DNA of 64,000 nucleotides from NCBI RefSeq assembly GCF_025370935.1, contig NC_133474.1, forward strand, positions 15,592,255 to 15,656,254, written 5' to 3'. Each line of letters begins with the position of its first letter. The first letter of the stretch is position 1. Of the stretch, positions 27,119-38,400 are shown in pieces. The position numbers and the translations under genes are program-made. The notes under the pieces were generated by a model that was not told the origin of the DNA, ran no database searches, and saw only the letters and a program-made list of their open reading frames with translations. The stretch comes from Choristoneura fumiferana (taxonomy: Eukaryota; Arthropoda; Insecta; Lepidoptera; Tortricidae).

Positions 27119-27132
27119 ATCCTCATAGCAAC
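27119..27132 (+). promoter_or_regulatory. X-box-like RFX site upstream of tilB
   Basis: ATCCTC-AT-AGCAAC matches the X-box pattern RYYNYY-N(1-3)-RRNRAC exactly and has a canonical AGCAAC right half. It lies about 100 bp before the tilB start codon. RFX binds such sites in ciliary gene promoters of animals. The left half is weak, and a degenerate 14-mer can arise by chance, so position and gene identity carry part of the weight. Confidence 0.5.
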
Positions 27133-27164
27133 TGTTGCGATGACACTGTCTATTGTGGTATTAC

Positions 27165-27171
27165 GTCAATA
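27165..27171 (+). promoter_or_regulatory. Forkhead-type site near the X-box
   Basis: GTCAATA fits RYMAAYA, the forkhead motif used by Fd3F/FoxJ1-type factors that act with RFX on motile-cilium genes. It is 33 bp downstream of the X-box and 64 bp before the ATG. The motif is short, so it is supportive only. Confidence 0.35.
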
Positions 27172-27234
27172 CAAGCGAATAAATGATTTACAGAATACAG
27201 TGAAGAAATTAAAAGAACAACAAAATTTACAAAA

Positions 27235-28533
27235 ATGGTGCGGATAACTGTGCAGATGGTGCGAAATAAAGCCGAACATCACGACCGACTGCTGGCGCCC
27301 CTCGAAGAAATAGCTTTACATCAAGAAAACATCGAGAAGATTGAATATATTCAGGACTGGTGCCCCAAACTCAAAATACTACTCATGCAAAGCAACCTCA
27401 TTGGTAAAATAGAAAACTTAAACAAGTTGAAACACCTTAACTATCTGAACCTAGCTCTCAACAACATAGAAATCATAGAAAACCTGGAAAGATGCGAGTC
27501 ACTGCAAAAACTCGACTTGACGGTAAATTTTATCGGGGAAATCGTGAGTGTTGAGAGTCTTATAGGCAATTATAATCTTGACAACTTATACTTAACTGGA
27601 AACCCTTGCACTGACTATGATAATTACCGCGACTTTGTGATTGGGACTCTACCTCAGCTTGCTTACTTGGATGGGAGGGAAATAGACCGGTCTGAACGCA
27701 TTAAAGCATTACAAAACCTCCCAGTTATAAGACAAGACATTTTATTTGAACAGAACGAGTACAGGCATCGACGTAGAAAACAAAAAGCTCGCTTGGAATA
27801 CGAGATTCAATATAAGTGGGATAACGAATACAAGGATATGGATCCAGATGAAAGGAATAAGAAATTTTATGCAGAAAAATGTGAACATTCCCCCGAGGTT
27901 CGCCATGAGATGGAACGTATGCGACTACTTAAACTGAAAAGCTATGAAACTGAAAAGAAAACGGAAGAAAAACGACAGTACAAGTTCTTTGCGCCTGATG
28001 GTAGACCTTTCAACATCAATCAAGCTAAGATTCCATTTCTGTTCAATGACACGGAGCCCGATAAGTATGTTCTCGATTTAGCTGTGTACAAACACATGGA
28101 CACCAGTTTAATTGACGTGGATGTCCAACCTAATTATGTTCGAGCATTAATAAAGGAAAAGATATTTCAACTCCATCTACCGGAAGAGGTTGACACTACG
28201 AACTCAACAGCCCAGCGTTCGCAGATAACTGGGCATTTAGTTGTTACCATGCCGAAAGTTAATGTCATAATCAAACCACAGAGGGCGCTAGAAACCGAAA
28301 AAGAGAAAAAAGCTCAATTATACACTGAACACCACGTATCAGAGTGTAATGAGGGATCAGGTCAGTCTAAGAGGGAGTTTCTTGAAATAGGTCCTGCTGA
28401 CAACATTCTTGACCTTTCAAAAATGACTCTAACCAAGAAAGTGCCAGATTACATTGACCCTAGAATCAAATTAGGAGTTAAACAACCTTCACCAGACTTC
28501 GTTGATAATCCAGAGGTTCCTGATCTTATTTAA
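27235..28533 (+). CDS. tilB: Protein tilB (DNAAF11/LRRC6), dynein axonemal assembly factor
   Basis: A 432-residue, single-exon reading frame. The N-terminus MVRITVQMVR and the tandem leucine-rich repeats at about residues 22-145 (IENLNKLKHLNYLNLALNNI type), closed by an LRR-cap region with GNPCTDYDNYRDFV, match the tilB/LRRC6 family. A charged, coiled-coil-prone stretch follows (about 165-250), then a CS/p23-like domain (about 255-355) starting near YKFFAPDGR. The family acts in the cytoplasm with chaperones to pre-assemble inner and outer dynein arms; in insects it is needed in ciliated chordotonal neurons and in sperm. The start has a good context (AAAATGG). The gene stands convergent to the transglutaminase gene ending at 32262. 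No intron, frameshift or early stop is present. Length is close to the insect family (about 400 aa). Confidence 0.93.
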   Translation: MVRITVQMVRNKAEHHDRLLAPLEEIALHQENIEKIEYIQDWCPKLKILLMQSNLIGKIENLNKLKHLNYLNLALNNIEIIENLERCESLQKLDLTVNFIGEIVSVESLIGNYNLDNLYLTGNPCTDYDNYRDFVIGTLPQLAYLDGREIDRSERIKALQNLPVIRQDILFEQNEYRHRRRKQKARLEYEIQYKWDNEYKDMDPDERNKKFYAEKCEHSPEVRHEMERMRLLKLKSYETEKKTEEKRQYKFFAPDGRPFNINQAKIPFLFNDTEPDKYVLDLAVYKHMDTSLIDVDVQPNYVRALIKEKIFQLHLPEEVDTTNSTAQRSQITGHLVVTMPKVNVIIKPQRALETEKEKKAQLYTEHHVSECNEGSGQSKREFLEIGPADNILDLSKMTLTKKVPDYIDPRIKLGVKQPSPDFVDNPEVPDLI

Positions 28534-28598
28534 TTTAGATATTTATTGCAGAAAATTAAGTCAAACAAGCAATCTTTGCGTCCAATAAGGGAGGAAGA

Positions 28599-28625
28599 AA
28601 TAAAAGTACTCGAATGACAAATAAA
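28599..28625 (+). terminator. Poly(A) signals of tilB
   Basis: Two AATAAA hexamers lie at 28599-28604 and 28620-28625, about 66 and 87 nt after the tilB stop codon. They imply a short 3' UTR. Confidence 0.6.
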
Positions 28626-28994
28626 GTTATATAATTTTGCGCATTTAATACGTTATTATAAACAATATTATTAATAAATAGCTGTTTCAATTTGTCACTA
28701 AACTTTAGTGTAGGTAAGAAGTAATCTATGATACATTTTACATAATATAAATATTAAAGCTACCTAGGTATACGTATAGAAACTAGATGTACCTACCTAC
28801 TTAACATTTAAAGCTTTTTGTAGGGCACCATTGTATCAATAAAACTGACAAAAATAATAATAAAACTATACCGATAAAAACTTCGTAAGTCGTAAGTTTA
28901 AGTGGAATTGATCATAATTGCTTTACCATTTTTTAATAAATGTTTCCATGTTTAGTCTTACAAATAAAATTGGTCTTAGGTCTATGAGTGGTTT

Positions 28995-29144
28995 AAACGC
29001 ATTCACTGCCACCGACGCATATATGCGTCACCGTGACTTTCACTCTGTGCCGCTGTCATAATTATTCATACATTTTGAACGCACATGTGCGTCGGTGGCA
29101 CCTGTGGTCAGTCAAGTCAAGTCAGGTGGCAGTGAATGCGTTAA
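28995..29144. repeat. Foldback MITE, ACGCATTCACTGCCACC ends
   Basis: Ends ACGCATTCACTGCCACC and GGTGGCAGTGAATGCGT are exact complements around a CG-rich GACGCATATATGCGTC core. Confidence 0.65.
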
Positions 29145-29972
29145 CTAACGACAAAAAAATACGATATATCAGCGAATTATAAGTAAAAAAAAAACACAAC
29201 TACAGACAGAGAGAAGGTTCCTGAGATAGGTAAAAAAAATAGTAATAGTTATTTTACACTGTAGGTACCTACGCCGTACAGTGAAACCCGGCGCTTAACT
29301 CGACGTTATTATCCTCCTTTTAACCAGGTTCATATTTCTTGCATTCAGTGCTTCGCTGGGTAAGTGCAAAAGTCGCACAAGTAAAAATATTAAAATAACT
29401 ACTAACGAAATGTTACAATACAATAATTACAGACCATTATTAGTTCTGTTATTTTTATATTATGACGTACGTATCAATCTTGCACTCACCCAGCGACTTA
29501 AGCTGAACTAAGCAGTTTTCTTGCTAATACTTAGTAAATATCAGTTGAAATTCCTTTTTAACCCCCGACGCAACAAGAGGGGTGTTATAAGTTTCACCGC
29601 TGTGTGTCTGTGTATCTGTATGTCTGTCTGTGGCACCGTAGCTCTTAAACGGTTGAACCGATTTGAATGCGGTTTTTTTATTTCAAAGTAGGTTTTTAGC
29701 GATGGTTCTTAGTATCAATATCTAGCCCAGCCGTAGTTAAAACGCCCTTCCTATTCCAATACTTATCATGTTAGGCATGAACCAAATGGCCGAATCAACA
29801 ATAGTAAATACTATCAATAAAATGATCGAAAGGTACTTCCACTACAAAAATATCGACACGGCCAAAGTTCCAAATATATATATACACACCACTTTATGCA
29901 CTTAACATTAACGTCGTGTACCTATACATATTTTTGTAAGTTTTTTAGTTACTGTAGGTAGTAAGGATAGAA

Positions 29973-30107
29973 CAGTCATCAGCATTGATATCTTCCACAG
30001 CGGAGCGTGCAAAATTACCTGACACATCCTTCCGGCCCTAGAAATAGAGTCGTATCAGATATTTATGCACGCTTGTTGTGTCAGATACTGATGCTGGTGA
30101 CTGTACC
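29973..30107. repeat. Foldback repeat, TATTTATGCACGC family
   Basis: CAGTCATCAGCATTGATATC and its complement frame AATAGAGTCGTATCAGATA and TTATGCACGC. Copies also at 8226-8361, 60229-60346 and, inverted and shorter, 6321-6405. Confidence 0.65.
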
Positions 30108-31664
30108 TAGTGGCAACTTCCGCGCTAGTGAGCAGCCAAGGTTCTCAAAAGTTATTGAAACTCGCTTAACCTCTTGACAATGGAATAGAAACGTGTTTCT
30201 ATTTTTATCTAAGCACCTCGGCCACTCCCATACCATAAGACTTGTGCCTGCCGTAAGGCCGGTGTTTTATACAGCGTTGAAAAATTGGTGGGCCCTGGTT
30301 GGAAAATACCTTAAATCCTTAAGTTAGCTCGTTCTACTCAAAGGAAACACTACTTTGATTTAAAAAAAAGAACCAAGACATCATTGAAAAAAAATATGTA
30401 CTGATTTACTTAAAGTGTAGACAGATTGTACGTAGTACAGTATAAGTATTATTATAAATAAAAAGAATATTATCTTCTAACGATTTTACAAAATACAATC
30501 ATTCACTCTCTGATTACATTCTAAAATAATTATACGAGTAGTAGTAGGTAATTTAAATTGATACTATCCATTTTAATTTAGACTAAATTCAAATTTTGGA
30601 AGATCTAAATTAAAACGGTGGATTATTTATAACAAGATTATATTTTGTTTCGCCTGTTGTCTGTACCTTGCCTAATCAAATCGAAAAACTCAAATGGAAT
30701 TCATTTCCACTATCCAGGTCCGGTGACAAAATAATAATCAGATAGTGAAATTTGGGTGATCCGGCCAGGATGGTCTCCGCAGGAAGAAACTCCTCAACAA
30801 TTAATGAAATTGGCTTGAAACTTGGTAATCAGGTATGAAATAATATGAAGTTTGGATGAAAGCCAACAAAAAGAACAGTCGGAAAAAAATATTTTCTTAA
30901 GTAAAATATATTTGTTGTTGTTGTTTTTTAGAAAAATTTGGCGCTGTCCATTGCAGGACAATTTTGCCAGTGTCTAGTAGGTTTTGCCGTTGTACGGTAA
31001 AAAAAAACTAGAAAACGAAATATGAGACGTAATGGTGGATAAACGATGACAGCCCGAATTACAAAATACATTTTGAATTTACTCTTGTTCTAAGATCTAA
31101 GAGTATCAATTCTTACGCGCAACAATACTAAAGTAAAAATTATGCTACGTTTTTGATATTGTCAAAGGTATTAGTGGCAAAGCGTTCATATAACCCTAAT
31201 CCCATCGTCTTGCCCAATATTTACAAAATAGGACAACAGGACATACAGAATTTGTGAAAGATGGGAGCGATCTTTGCTTCGGCTTTGCCACGGAAACATC
31301 TGACGCCACGCCACTGATAGGTATGGTCATTTAGTTATTAATAGACTAGCTTATGTCCACGGTTTCGCCACCGTGGGAGATATAATATCAAAGTAATTTA
31401 GGAAAACCGATTTTATTGCACCTCTATGAAATACAAGGCAAGGCCGAGCAAACTGAACCGCGTATCAGAGTGGAACCGATTCACAAGCAATTTCACGATG
31501 CTACCTACCTTTGCCAGATGCATGGAAAGCCAACATGACATTTGCATCAAGCACTTTCCACCCTGTTGAAGGATTCAGTTTCTTCGACTATAATAATAAG
31601 TATAACATGTCTGGAAAAAATTAAGTCTCTAGCTCCAGTTAGCTTAGTCTGTTTTATAGTTATA

Positions 31665-31882
31665 CTAGCTTTTGCCCGCGGCTTCGCCCGCTTGAAATTC
31701 GGTTATCGCGCACTGTTTCTCTGTGATTTTTTCCTGGATAAAAAGTAGCCTATGTCACTCTCTGGCCCATAAACTATCTCTGTGCCAAAAATCACGTCGA
31801 TCCGTTACTCTATTTCGACGTGAAAGGCGGACAAACATACAAACACATACACTTTCGCATTTATAATATTAATATGGATGTA
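31665..31882 (+). repeat. TTGCCCGCGGCTTCGCC-type repeat
   Basis: Starts TAGCTTTTGCCCGCGGCTTC and ends TTTATAATATTAATATGGAT. A second copy lies at 49795-50003. Such repeats are abundant in Lepidoptera; the class is not certain from these copies. Confidence 0.6.
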
Positions 31883-31884
31883 TA

Positions 31885-32066
31885 GGTACCATCAGCTGAA
31901 TAAGTGGTCTATCAATTTTTAATCAAGTTCCTATCAAATGAATATGTCGCTAAAGTCGAACTTTCAGGTTGACAGACACGTCTATTGGCATTATTGTTTT
32001 ATGATACCTATGACATGCAAACTATCAACTTTAGGGTGGTAGACCACATATTTGGCTGATGGTATC
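31885..32066. mobile_element. Foldback MITE, GGTACCATCAGC family
   Basis: Starts GGTACCATCAGCTGAATAAG and ends with the complement GGCTGATGGTATC. A second copy lies at 58021-58196. Confidence 0.65.
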
Positions 32067-32180
32067 TATGCTTCTGCATTTCATTACAAATCTAGGTAAC
32101 GTTATAAAATTTTGAGAAAAGTCACACAGCAACAATTGCTCTGCATGCACTTGCACTAAATACACCATGGCCAATGCTTC

Positions 32181-32186
32181 TTTAAT
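32181..32186 (-). terminator. Variant poly(A) signal ATTAAA of Tg
   Basis: ATTAAA on the minus strand about 76 nt after the stop. The adjacent DNA is a foldback element, so a longer 3' UTR would run into repeats. Weak evidence. Confidence 0.3.
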
Positions 32187-32261
32187 GTTGGAAAGCTACG
32201 TGGGGCATACCTCCAATCTCGTTAGGTACCTAAAAAGCTCAGAAAATTGTAGGGTACTATT

Positions 32262-32438
32262 TCAAAGGCCATTAGTCTCCGCATGGCCATTGGCTTCTGG
32301 CGGTGCCACCATAATGACCAGGAATCCGTCTACGTCGTGCATCTCCTTCGAAGAGAACTTGGCAGAGATCTGGTGTCGTCCCGCCCATGGCGGGGTCAGT
32401 TGGAACTGCGCCGTTGCAAATTCACCAGGTTGTACGTT
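32262..32438 (-). CDS. Tg: Tg exon 12 (C-terminus and stop)
   Basis: Acceptor TGCTTTCAG, stop TGA at 32264-32262. Encodes VQPGEF, FSSKEMHDVDGF and the tail APPEANGHAETNGL. The exon is 59 codons including the stop and closes the frame of the whole gene. Confidence 0.92.
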   Translation of the reverse strand, partial: NVQPGEFATAQFQLTPPWAGRHQISAKFSSKEMHDVDGFLVIMVAPPEANGHAETNGL

Positions 32439-35400
32439 CTGAAAGCAAGCACAGGTTCAAATTTTGCTATAATTAACTTGATAAGCCACTCCATAAGGTT
32501 GTATCCCTGGACCTAGACACCTTATAAGAGTGTCCTACGATTCTCACTCAAGTTAGCTAGCTAAAAGAGCTCGGAGCATTAGAAAGAAGAAGTTGATGCA
32601 TAGTAGAAAGAAGTGTAAGTCATCTTCGTCATTCCACCCTATACTTGTTTATTGACGATTAAATGTGGGTTACTTTTCATTCAACTTTTTACGGAATCCA
32701 ATTTTTTCTCGTGAGTGTTCTAGCCACCGTCACAGAACTACAATTACTTTTTTTTTAGATTTATATCAGTTTTTAACATACCTGATCCAAAGAAATCTTT
32801 AGTTGTTCATCCAGCCCTGGACCTTGGATATAGAACTTCCCGTTCTTCAAAGGAATCGGCAGTGGGTTTTCCAGCTTGACTGTGACTGTGAACTCCTTGC
32901 GAGACACCGGCTTGCCCTCAACCGATATCTTGATGTCCGGGTTTCTCACGCGGAAGTCGTCTTGCGCGAAATAGTCGAAGTTCTTCTCCACAATCGTGGC
33001 AAGGCACGCAATGTTGAATGATGCCTGTAAAAATAAATTAGAATTTCAGAATAAAACTAAGCAGGGGTTGTCTTTTTTGCTCAATGTGAAACAGGTGGTG
33101 TTACAATACAATATATACGATATAATCACACACGGCAGGGGTCCATTTACCGAACTCACAATAGTGAAGTGCATAACTAGATGTGCTTCCACTGAATAAC
33201 AATTTATATGTTACTTCGGTCCGCTCAATCCAAATAAGTAGTGCACCAAAACAAGAAAGACATTTTCGCTATATCCCGATCAAAGGCTTACAGCGCAACG
33301 GTAGGGCACCTGACCTATGCCAATGTGAATAAAGTTGATGTTTACCTGATCGACCAGCCTCTTGTAATACTCGTTGAAGGAAACCATCATGGCCACCTGC
33401 CGCTTTTCTTCAGGCGCCAGCGACTCTTCGAAGTCCTGCCGCTTCACGTCTTCGCCGGTCTTGCCCGTGTACGTGACCGTATCTACTCTGAGCACGCCTC
33501 GTACTGTGTGCTTGTTTTCTGATGAACGATTTTTCATGTGCAGGATCTGTAAGACGTAGAAGATACTAGAAATGGTTTGATTGATTGATGGAGTAGGTAT
33601 CACACGTTACGCCTACGATGAGGGACTTTCATAACGAGCGACTAATTGCAAGATTACCTTATAGCTCATAAAAATTTGGCCATAACCGTTTTTAAGGTCC
33701 CGTAGTCTCCTACAAGAAATTTCATAGTTTCGCCATGTCCATCCGTATCGGTCCGTCCGCGGCGTAAATTAGAGACTGTTAGTGCTAGATAGAATGCTAT
33801 AATTTTGTATGTTAACTACGCCGATAAAGGTACAAGGTTACGGTAAAGGTAAGGTACATAAAAATTAAAACAAAAATAAGCTAGGTCTTTTTATATGATA
33901 GGGCCAAACGAGCAGGGGGGTCACCTGATGGAAAGCAATTACCACCGCTCATGGACACCCACAGCATAAGTTAAGGATGCGTTGCCGGCCCTTTGAGCAA
34001 AGATTAGCTTCGTTTTTTGAAGATCCTTAAGTTGTACCGGTCCGGACATTCTGTTGCTGTAAGTTGATTCCAAAGTTATGGTGGGGATGAAAATAATTAT
34101 TAGCCGCACGAAACCCTACCCTGCGCGTAGCCCGACACGTACTTGGCTGGTATTACAAATCCGTAAGTAAGCTACTTTCGTGGTTGTACCGTAATTAAGA
34201 GCTTATTGACAAATCAGGATTACGAACCAAAGTTTTCAAATTTGGCTAAAGTCAACCTACCACACTAAAGTCCTGTCCGATCTTGATGTCGTCGCGTAGT
34301 TCAAAGTCAAAGGCGACGTCGTTGAATGCGTCGTTGAGGTAATACCGCGCAAAGATGTTGGACGACCGTCGCAGAGCCTTCTCCATAGTTGCCCGCTCCT
34401 CCCACGTGCGCTCAGGGTACTTGTATGTGTCCGTAATGTCCTAGAAAAAAAATTAAATAGGTACAGTCTTAGCGGTAACTGACGACGTACCTTTTTCTTA
34501 GACATTATAAATAGAGGCGATTAAAATATAAATTGTAGCTGTGCAAAGAGAGGAACGAATTTCAAATAATGAATCGAAACTAGATTTTCTGATAAAATTT
34601 CTACCTATCAAACGCAATATAGGAATATAGAAAGGCCTGAAATAATTGATTAAAGTCTAACTGCAAATGACCTGTAACTTAGTTTGTTATAGCAAGTAAT
34701 TAATAATAATAGTGCCTAGTAATTTAATTATAGCAATAATCTAACATACTCTTTATAGCGATTCTAACTAACATTACAGATTAAATCACAAGGCGTCGTA
34801 ACTTAACTTATTGTAGATGTACATAAGTAGTGAAAAAAGTTTTTACGCAGGCTAAGTAAAAATCAGTCTTATGTCAATGCCATAAAGAATTTGACAGGAA
34901 AAACTTTTCTCGATTTAACTATACCTCTCTTTCCATCCTTCCAATGGCTTTCGTAGATATATTTTGGCCAACAGAAGTGGTGTCCCGGGCGAGTAGTTTA
35001 AGGGGTTGAATTTCACCGGAATACTTCCACAGCACCTAAAATAACAACAAAATGAGTTACCAACATACGAGATGGATAACCAACGTGACCTTTGCTTAAT
35101 TGGTCCGTAATGTAGATACCTACTACTTTATATGCACAGCTGGTATTCATTCAAAGAACGAGTGGCAACATTTTTCGTACTGTATTACTTGAAAAACAAT
35201 TGTATTTTAACGAATATCTATATTGACTGTTTTTGAATCAAACTAATTAGGTACGTGTTCCCTGTTCCCATGCAAAAATGCATTTTTTGCATCGTGGTCC
35301 GAAGTTTCCTTCTAAAATGTGAAGTTACATATATTATAATTATATATGAGTTTATATAATCAGGACTAGGAGGACACGCTCATGACATGAATAATGTGAT

Positions 35401-38400
35401 TCGCGGGTCAGAGATCCTGTTACGGCATTTTTTTTATATTTCTGAACTTGTCAATTCAAAAGTATTTAATACTCCGTGTGCCTTACCTCTAAACAATCCA
35501 GTTGAATAAGTTACCTACTCAAGGTCTTAGACAATAATTCGTATTGTAAGTGACTGATAAAGAATCGGGAAACAAGGCTGACTTTACGGTGAACCGGTTT
35601 TACTAGGTTATATTTTAACGGGAATCGGACTAAGATTAATAACAACTTGTGCAGACCTACTTACTAATTTCCAAATTTATCAGTGTCTTCTCCTTCAGTA
35701 GGGACACATTGGTTCTTCCAGAAAACGATATCTAACCGGTTAACCGGTGGTTATGGTCCATTTGAGGTGGTTTTCAAGTAGTATCTAAGTATTGTTTCCT
35801 TTCTTAATTGGACGCCAGTTAATCTTATCAACGTCATCAACGGACATTTTTAAACACCCTTGAATTAATTTAAAAACATCTGTATATGAGAAATCTCTCT
35901 CCAGGCAGATGTTATGACAGCAATATTTCTTGGTAAGGAAATTCTTATCACTTTTCACATATAAGTTGTTTTTAAATTACTCCAGAATATCTCAGCACAT
36001 GATTGAGTTAGATTGGCTGAACGCCTTACTTACGAACGAACGTAGGTACTTAGGTAATCGCAATTTTTGATTCAATATAAAGTCACCCCTTTGAAGGCCA
36101 TACATTTTTAACATCGACCAATGTATTGAAATATTTGTCAACCACATTTTAAAATCCTCAAAAACATTTAAGTATAGACATGTTCAGTCAAACTAACACA
36201 ACCAACACAAGTTTTACTTACTTTAGGACTAGGTCAATTAAGTATTGTCAAGTGCTCCAAGATATTATGATGATTACTATATTATTATTTGCTGAAATAA
36301 ATAAATACATTTTGAGATACAGCGAAGATATTTACCTTGTCAGCATTGACTTGTGCAAAGACGTAGCCCGCATCATATGGGCGCTGGATTTCGGCGTCAC
36401 GGACAGCGCGCAGCGAAGCTGGCCCGCATCGGTACAGGTCCTCAGAAGTCTCCTGGGGCGTCGAATCAATGGCTTGCCAGCCGCCGTACTCTGCACCCAG
36501 GTCAGGACGCTCCATCCACACCTATAGACACAGGCATAAATAATCTTCAGAAGAAGAAGTCGGCCGAAGCACTATTCAGAAATGTTCACCCTTCTGTGTT
36601 ATCGAGAGGTAATGGTTTGCTTCTATAGAAGGGTTAGCGACAACGTGTAGAATTGACCAATCACAAAAGGAGAACGGGGTGAATTGTAAATTTCTACTTA
36701 TATAATTAGATTTTTGTTGTGAATTAGGTCATACAAATCATCCTACGTAATATTTCTCTTGACGTGATGGATGACTAACCGTTCAATGTATTTGTATGGC
36801 AAGCCTACGTGTACTCAGTTTTCCTACGCATAAAGATGATTCAGAGGGGAATTATTGTTACATTGAACCCTTGTGCTTATAAATAGAAGGCTCCCTGTTA
36901 AACAAGTTTTGCAAGTGAAGGTCTGGACGGTGGACGCAAAACTCGCGTACGAAGGTCCGTATAATTATGGCCGTACCTACCTACCAAAAAAAATCGTTCC
37001 TTATACGAGCTTTCGGCGCGGTAAGAATGCAGCAAATCGTTTGCGAGATTCAAGTCAAAATTTATTAAGTATCTACAACCATTCATTGGTTATAGTGAAC
37101 ATTGCAATAATGACTTATCAAGCGGACTTCTTGCTAGTGAGGGATCGGGTGCTTGATATATCAATGTAACCCCTACCTCATTCCAGACATGGTAGTTCCA
37201 GACAGAGTCGGTGGTGAAGTGGTCCATCGTGTTGCCGTCATCATCCTTGATGATGTCGACGGTGAGACTGCCCTGGCTGTCGTGCGCCGCGTCGTAGCCC
37301 GACACAGGCCGGCACGGGATGCCCAGGGCTCTGCAAACTAATGTCATACAACATCAAGAAAAGTATGTGCAGCTGATGCAATAAGATGAGTTATAAATCT
37401 TAGTATAAGGTCTCTGGTCTCTAAGGAGCATTGATTTGAGCCAGTTCTTGAATGATAGAATTAGATAGATATCTGATTAACATGTTAAATACACACTCAA
37501 TTAGTTACGCGTTTGGCGCAGTACCTACACTTCGGACACCCATCAATATATAGAATCATTTGTCAACTCAATTAAGAAAATCCTAAAATAAATTTACAGT
37601 GGTTTTCAGTCACTAAACCAGCCACTAATGTAACCCAATCACCTGTTGCAATATTCGGGATTAATTTTAACCTATCTATTTAGTTAAACAAAATATGGAA
37701 AAAGGGAGGAATTACTATTAACACCAGGATCCGGTTAGTACCTACGTGCTCTGATATTCCCAATTTTCCTGCATAGTGTTGAGTCGTGGAAAATACGGGC
37801 TCGAGAGAGGCAGAGGATAGATGCTTTGGAGATGTGGTGCTGGAGACGAGTGATGAGGATACCTTGGAAGGCCAAGCGAACAAATTCGTCGATCCTCTCA
37901 CAGCTCAAGATAAAAACTCGTGTGTCCACGATATGTCACCAACGAATCTTTTCATATTTTGACCACATAATGAGAAGGGGTGATGAGAGCCTAGAGAAGC
38001 TGATCGTAGTTGGGAATAAGAATGGTAAACGAGCCCGGGGCAGATCTTCTACCAGATGGACCGATCAAATTAGGGACACCAAGGCCCCGAGGTTTAGCTC
38101 CGTCGTCAGGGCTGCCATGGAAAGAAGCCGATGAAAACAAATAATCCTATCCAAATGTAGACCGCCCGTTGATGGCCACGATCCTCAGTCACGACTGGAA
38201 TGGTATGGATCTATTTAGTTAGTATTGGTCAGCACATTTGAATTAGTACTTACTTGTTGTCAAAACTCCGGCGAAGACCCAACACTGCGCGTACTTGACG
38301 GGTTTTTTCTTAGCATAATACTTCTGTAATATCGCCAGTGAGCCAATCCATTTCATTGGATGGGTGCCTCCATCATAGTCACTAAGTTCCGCGCCCCAGT

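Larger units (their letters stand above)
28630..32180. other. Intergenic region between tilB and the annulin-like transglutaminase
   Basis: Convergent intergenic DNA, AT-rich, with no exon seen. It contains foldback elements at 28995-29144, 29973-30107 and 31885-32066, a LINE/SINE-like repeat beginning TTTAACCCCCGACGC (about 29555-29710) and a TTGCCCGCGGCTTCGCC-type repeat at 31665-31882. Confidence 0.55.
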
